DNA from: Kangiellaceae bacterium
GTDB lineage: Bacteria > Pseudomonadota > Gammaproteobacteria > Enterobacterales > Kangiellaceae
Assembly: GCA_030590405.1 (NCBI GenBank)
Contig: JAUUYO010000094.1
Location: 1 to 11,848, forward strand
DNA length: 11,848 nucleotides
Direction: 5' to 3'
The notes beneath the pieces were generated by a model that saw only the letters and a program-made list of their open reading frames with translations, was not told the origin of the DNA and ran no database searches. A program made the translations under genes and the position numbers. Below, piece after piece: positions 11,374-11,848 of the stretch. Within the stretch, counting starts at the first letter, position 1. Each line of letters starts with the position of its first letter.

Positions 11374-11848
11374 TTAACTTTCTTCCTTACCAACAGGTAA
11401 AAGATCCAGCCCAAGCTCTTTAAGAAATTCATTGTGTTTATTGGTTGCGTTAACAATATCATTTTCATAACCAACTAACTGAGCATTGACGGTTGCAATA
11501 TCAATAATAGGTTCGGGTTTAGCGGTACTCACATAGCGCGAAATATTAAGGTTAAAATCGTTTTTCTCAATTTCCTCCATGGATATGCAGCGGGAATAAC
11601 GTTTTTCTTCCTTACGATATTGGTAGGTGTCTATTATTTTATCGATGTGTTCTGGCAGTAGTTTATTTTGTCGCTTGCCTTTTTCAAAGTGTTCACTTGC
11701 ATTGATAAATAAAACATCGTCAAACTTTTTACACTTTTTTAACACCAAAATACAAACTGGAATACCTGTTGAGAAAAATAAGTTAGCGGGTAAACCAATC
11801 ACGGTATCTATATTGTGATCTTTTAATAGTTTGGTGCGAATACGAGAC
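11374..11848 (-). CDS. hsdM: Type I restriction-modification methyltransferase subunit HsdM, C-terminal part
   Basis: The last 158 codons of a gene that continues past the right edge. The visible sequence RIRTKLLKDHNIDTVIGLPANLFFSTGIPVCILVLKK is the conserved segment after the NPPY catalytic region of N6-adenine methylases of the HsdM type. DVLFINASEHFEKGKRQNKLLPEHIDKIIDTYQYR and FNLNISRYV then follow in family order. The C-terminal helix with KELGLDLL ends the protein, as in other HsdM subunits. HsdM with HsdS methylates adenine at a bipartite site, and HsdR adds cleavage of unmodified DNA. The catalytic NPPY and the S and R subunits are outside the window. The gene points toward tRNA-Met and is followed only by a small gene, so hsdS and hsdR are not downstream. 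Confidence 0.93.
   Translation of the reverse strand, partial: SRIRTKLLKDHNIDTVIGLPANLFFSTGIPVCILVLKKCKKFDDVLFINASEHFEKGKRQNKLLPEHIDKIIDTYQYRKEEKRYSRCISMEEIEKNDFNLNISRYVSTAKPEPIIDIATVNAQLVGYENDIVNATNKHNEFLKELGLDLLPVGKEES

Noticed and set aside
1..11848. CRISPR array, insertion sequence or complete new defence system
   Set aside because: No regularly spaced repeats with unique spacers, no transposase and no complete accessory operon are present; the repeats seen are short contiguous tandems or REP-like palindromes.

Overview
The window reads as a gammaproteobacterial chromosome segment, with GC in the low-to-mid 40s by eye (not counted). The order prfA-hemA (minus strand), then a TPR lipoprotein gene, lolB, ispE, tRNA-Gln, prs, rplY, pth and ychF (plus strand) is the housekeeping block known from Pseudomonas and many other gammaproteobacteria. 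The presence of LolB and two lipobox proteins indicates a Gram-negative with Lol lipoprotein sorting. I cannot name the genus from sequence alone.

Layout. 1-183 (minus): N-terminal part of an aspartoacylase/succinylglutamate desuccinylase-family gene, in the slot after prfA where prmC often lies. 219-2808 (minus): prfA (RF1) and hemA (glutamyl-tRNA reductase). 2809-3229: a divergent regulatory region with an extended -10 promoter for hemA, a repeat-bearing hemA leader and an 18-bp palindrome next to the TPR gene. 3230-6809 (plus): TPR lipoprotein, lolB and ispE; all three appear to use non-ATG starts. 6821-6895: tRNA-Gln. 7079-10712 (plus): prs, rplY, pth and ychF, with a clear sigma70 promoter before rplY. 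10827-10903: elongator tRNA-Met, followed by a strong bidirectional terminator. 11028-11848 (minus): a small unrecognised gene and the C-terminal part of a type I restriction-modification methyltransferase (hsdM). This right end looks like the edge of an acquired island at the 3' end of tRNA-Met.

How the genes work together. HemA makes the first committed compound of C5-pathway tetrapyrrole synthesis from Glu-tRNA; RF1, L25, Pth, YchF and the two tRNAs serve translation. Prs makes PRPP, IspE makes isoprenoid precursors, and LolB with the TPR lipoprotein act at the outer membrane.

The most unusual feature of the core is not a gene. It is a series of short imperfect tandem repeats (units of 4, 6, 9, 15 and 18 bp) in the left 7 kb. 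They lie in intergenic gaps and, always in multiples of three, inside the aspartoacylase-like gene, hemA and the N-terminal extension of ispE. REP-like palindromes carrying a GTAGG foot sit in the TPR-lolB and pth-ychF gaps. I see no complete undescribed system. The best lead for something accessory is the hsdM-linked 103-residue gene at the tRNA-Met junction, which continues beyond the right edge.
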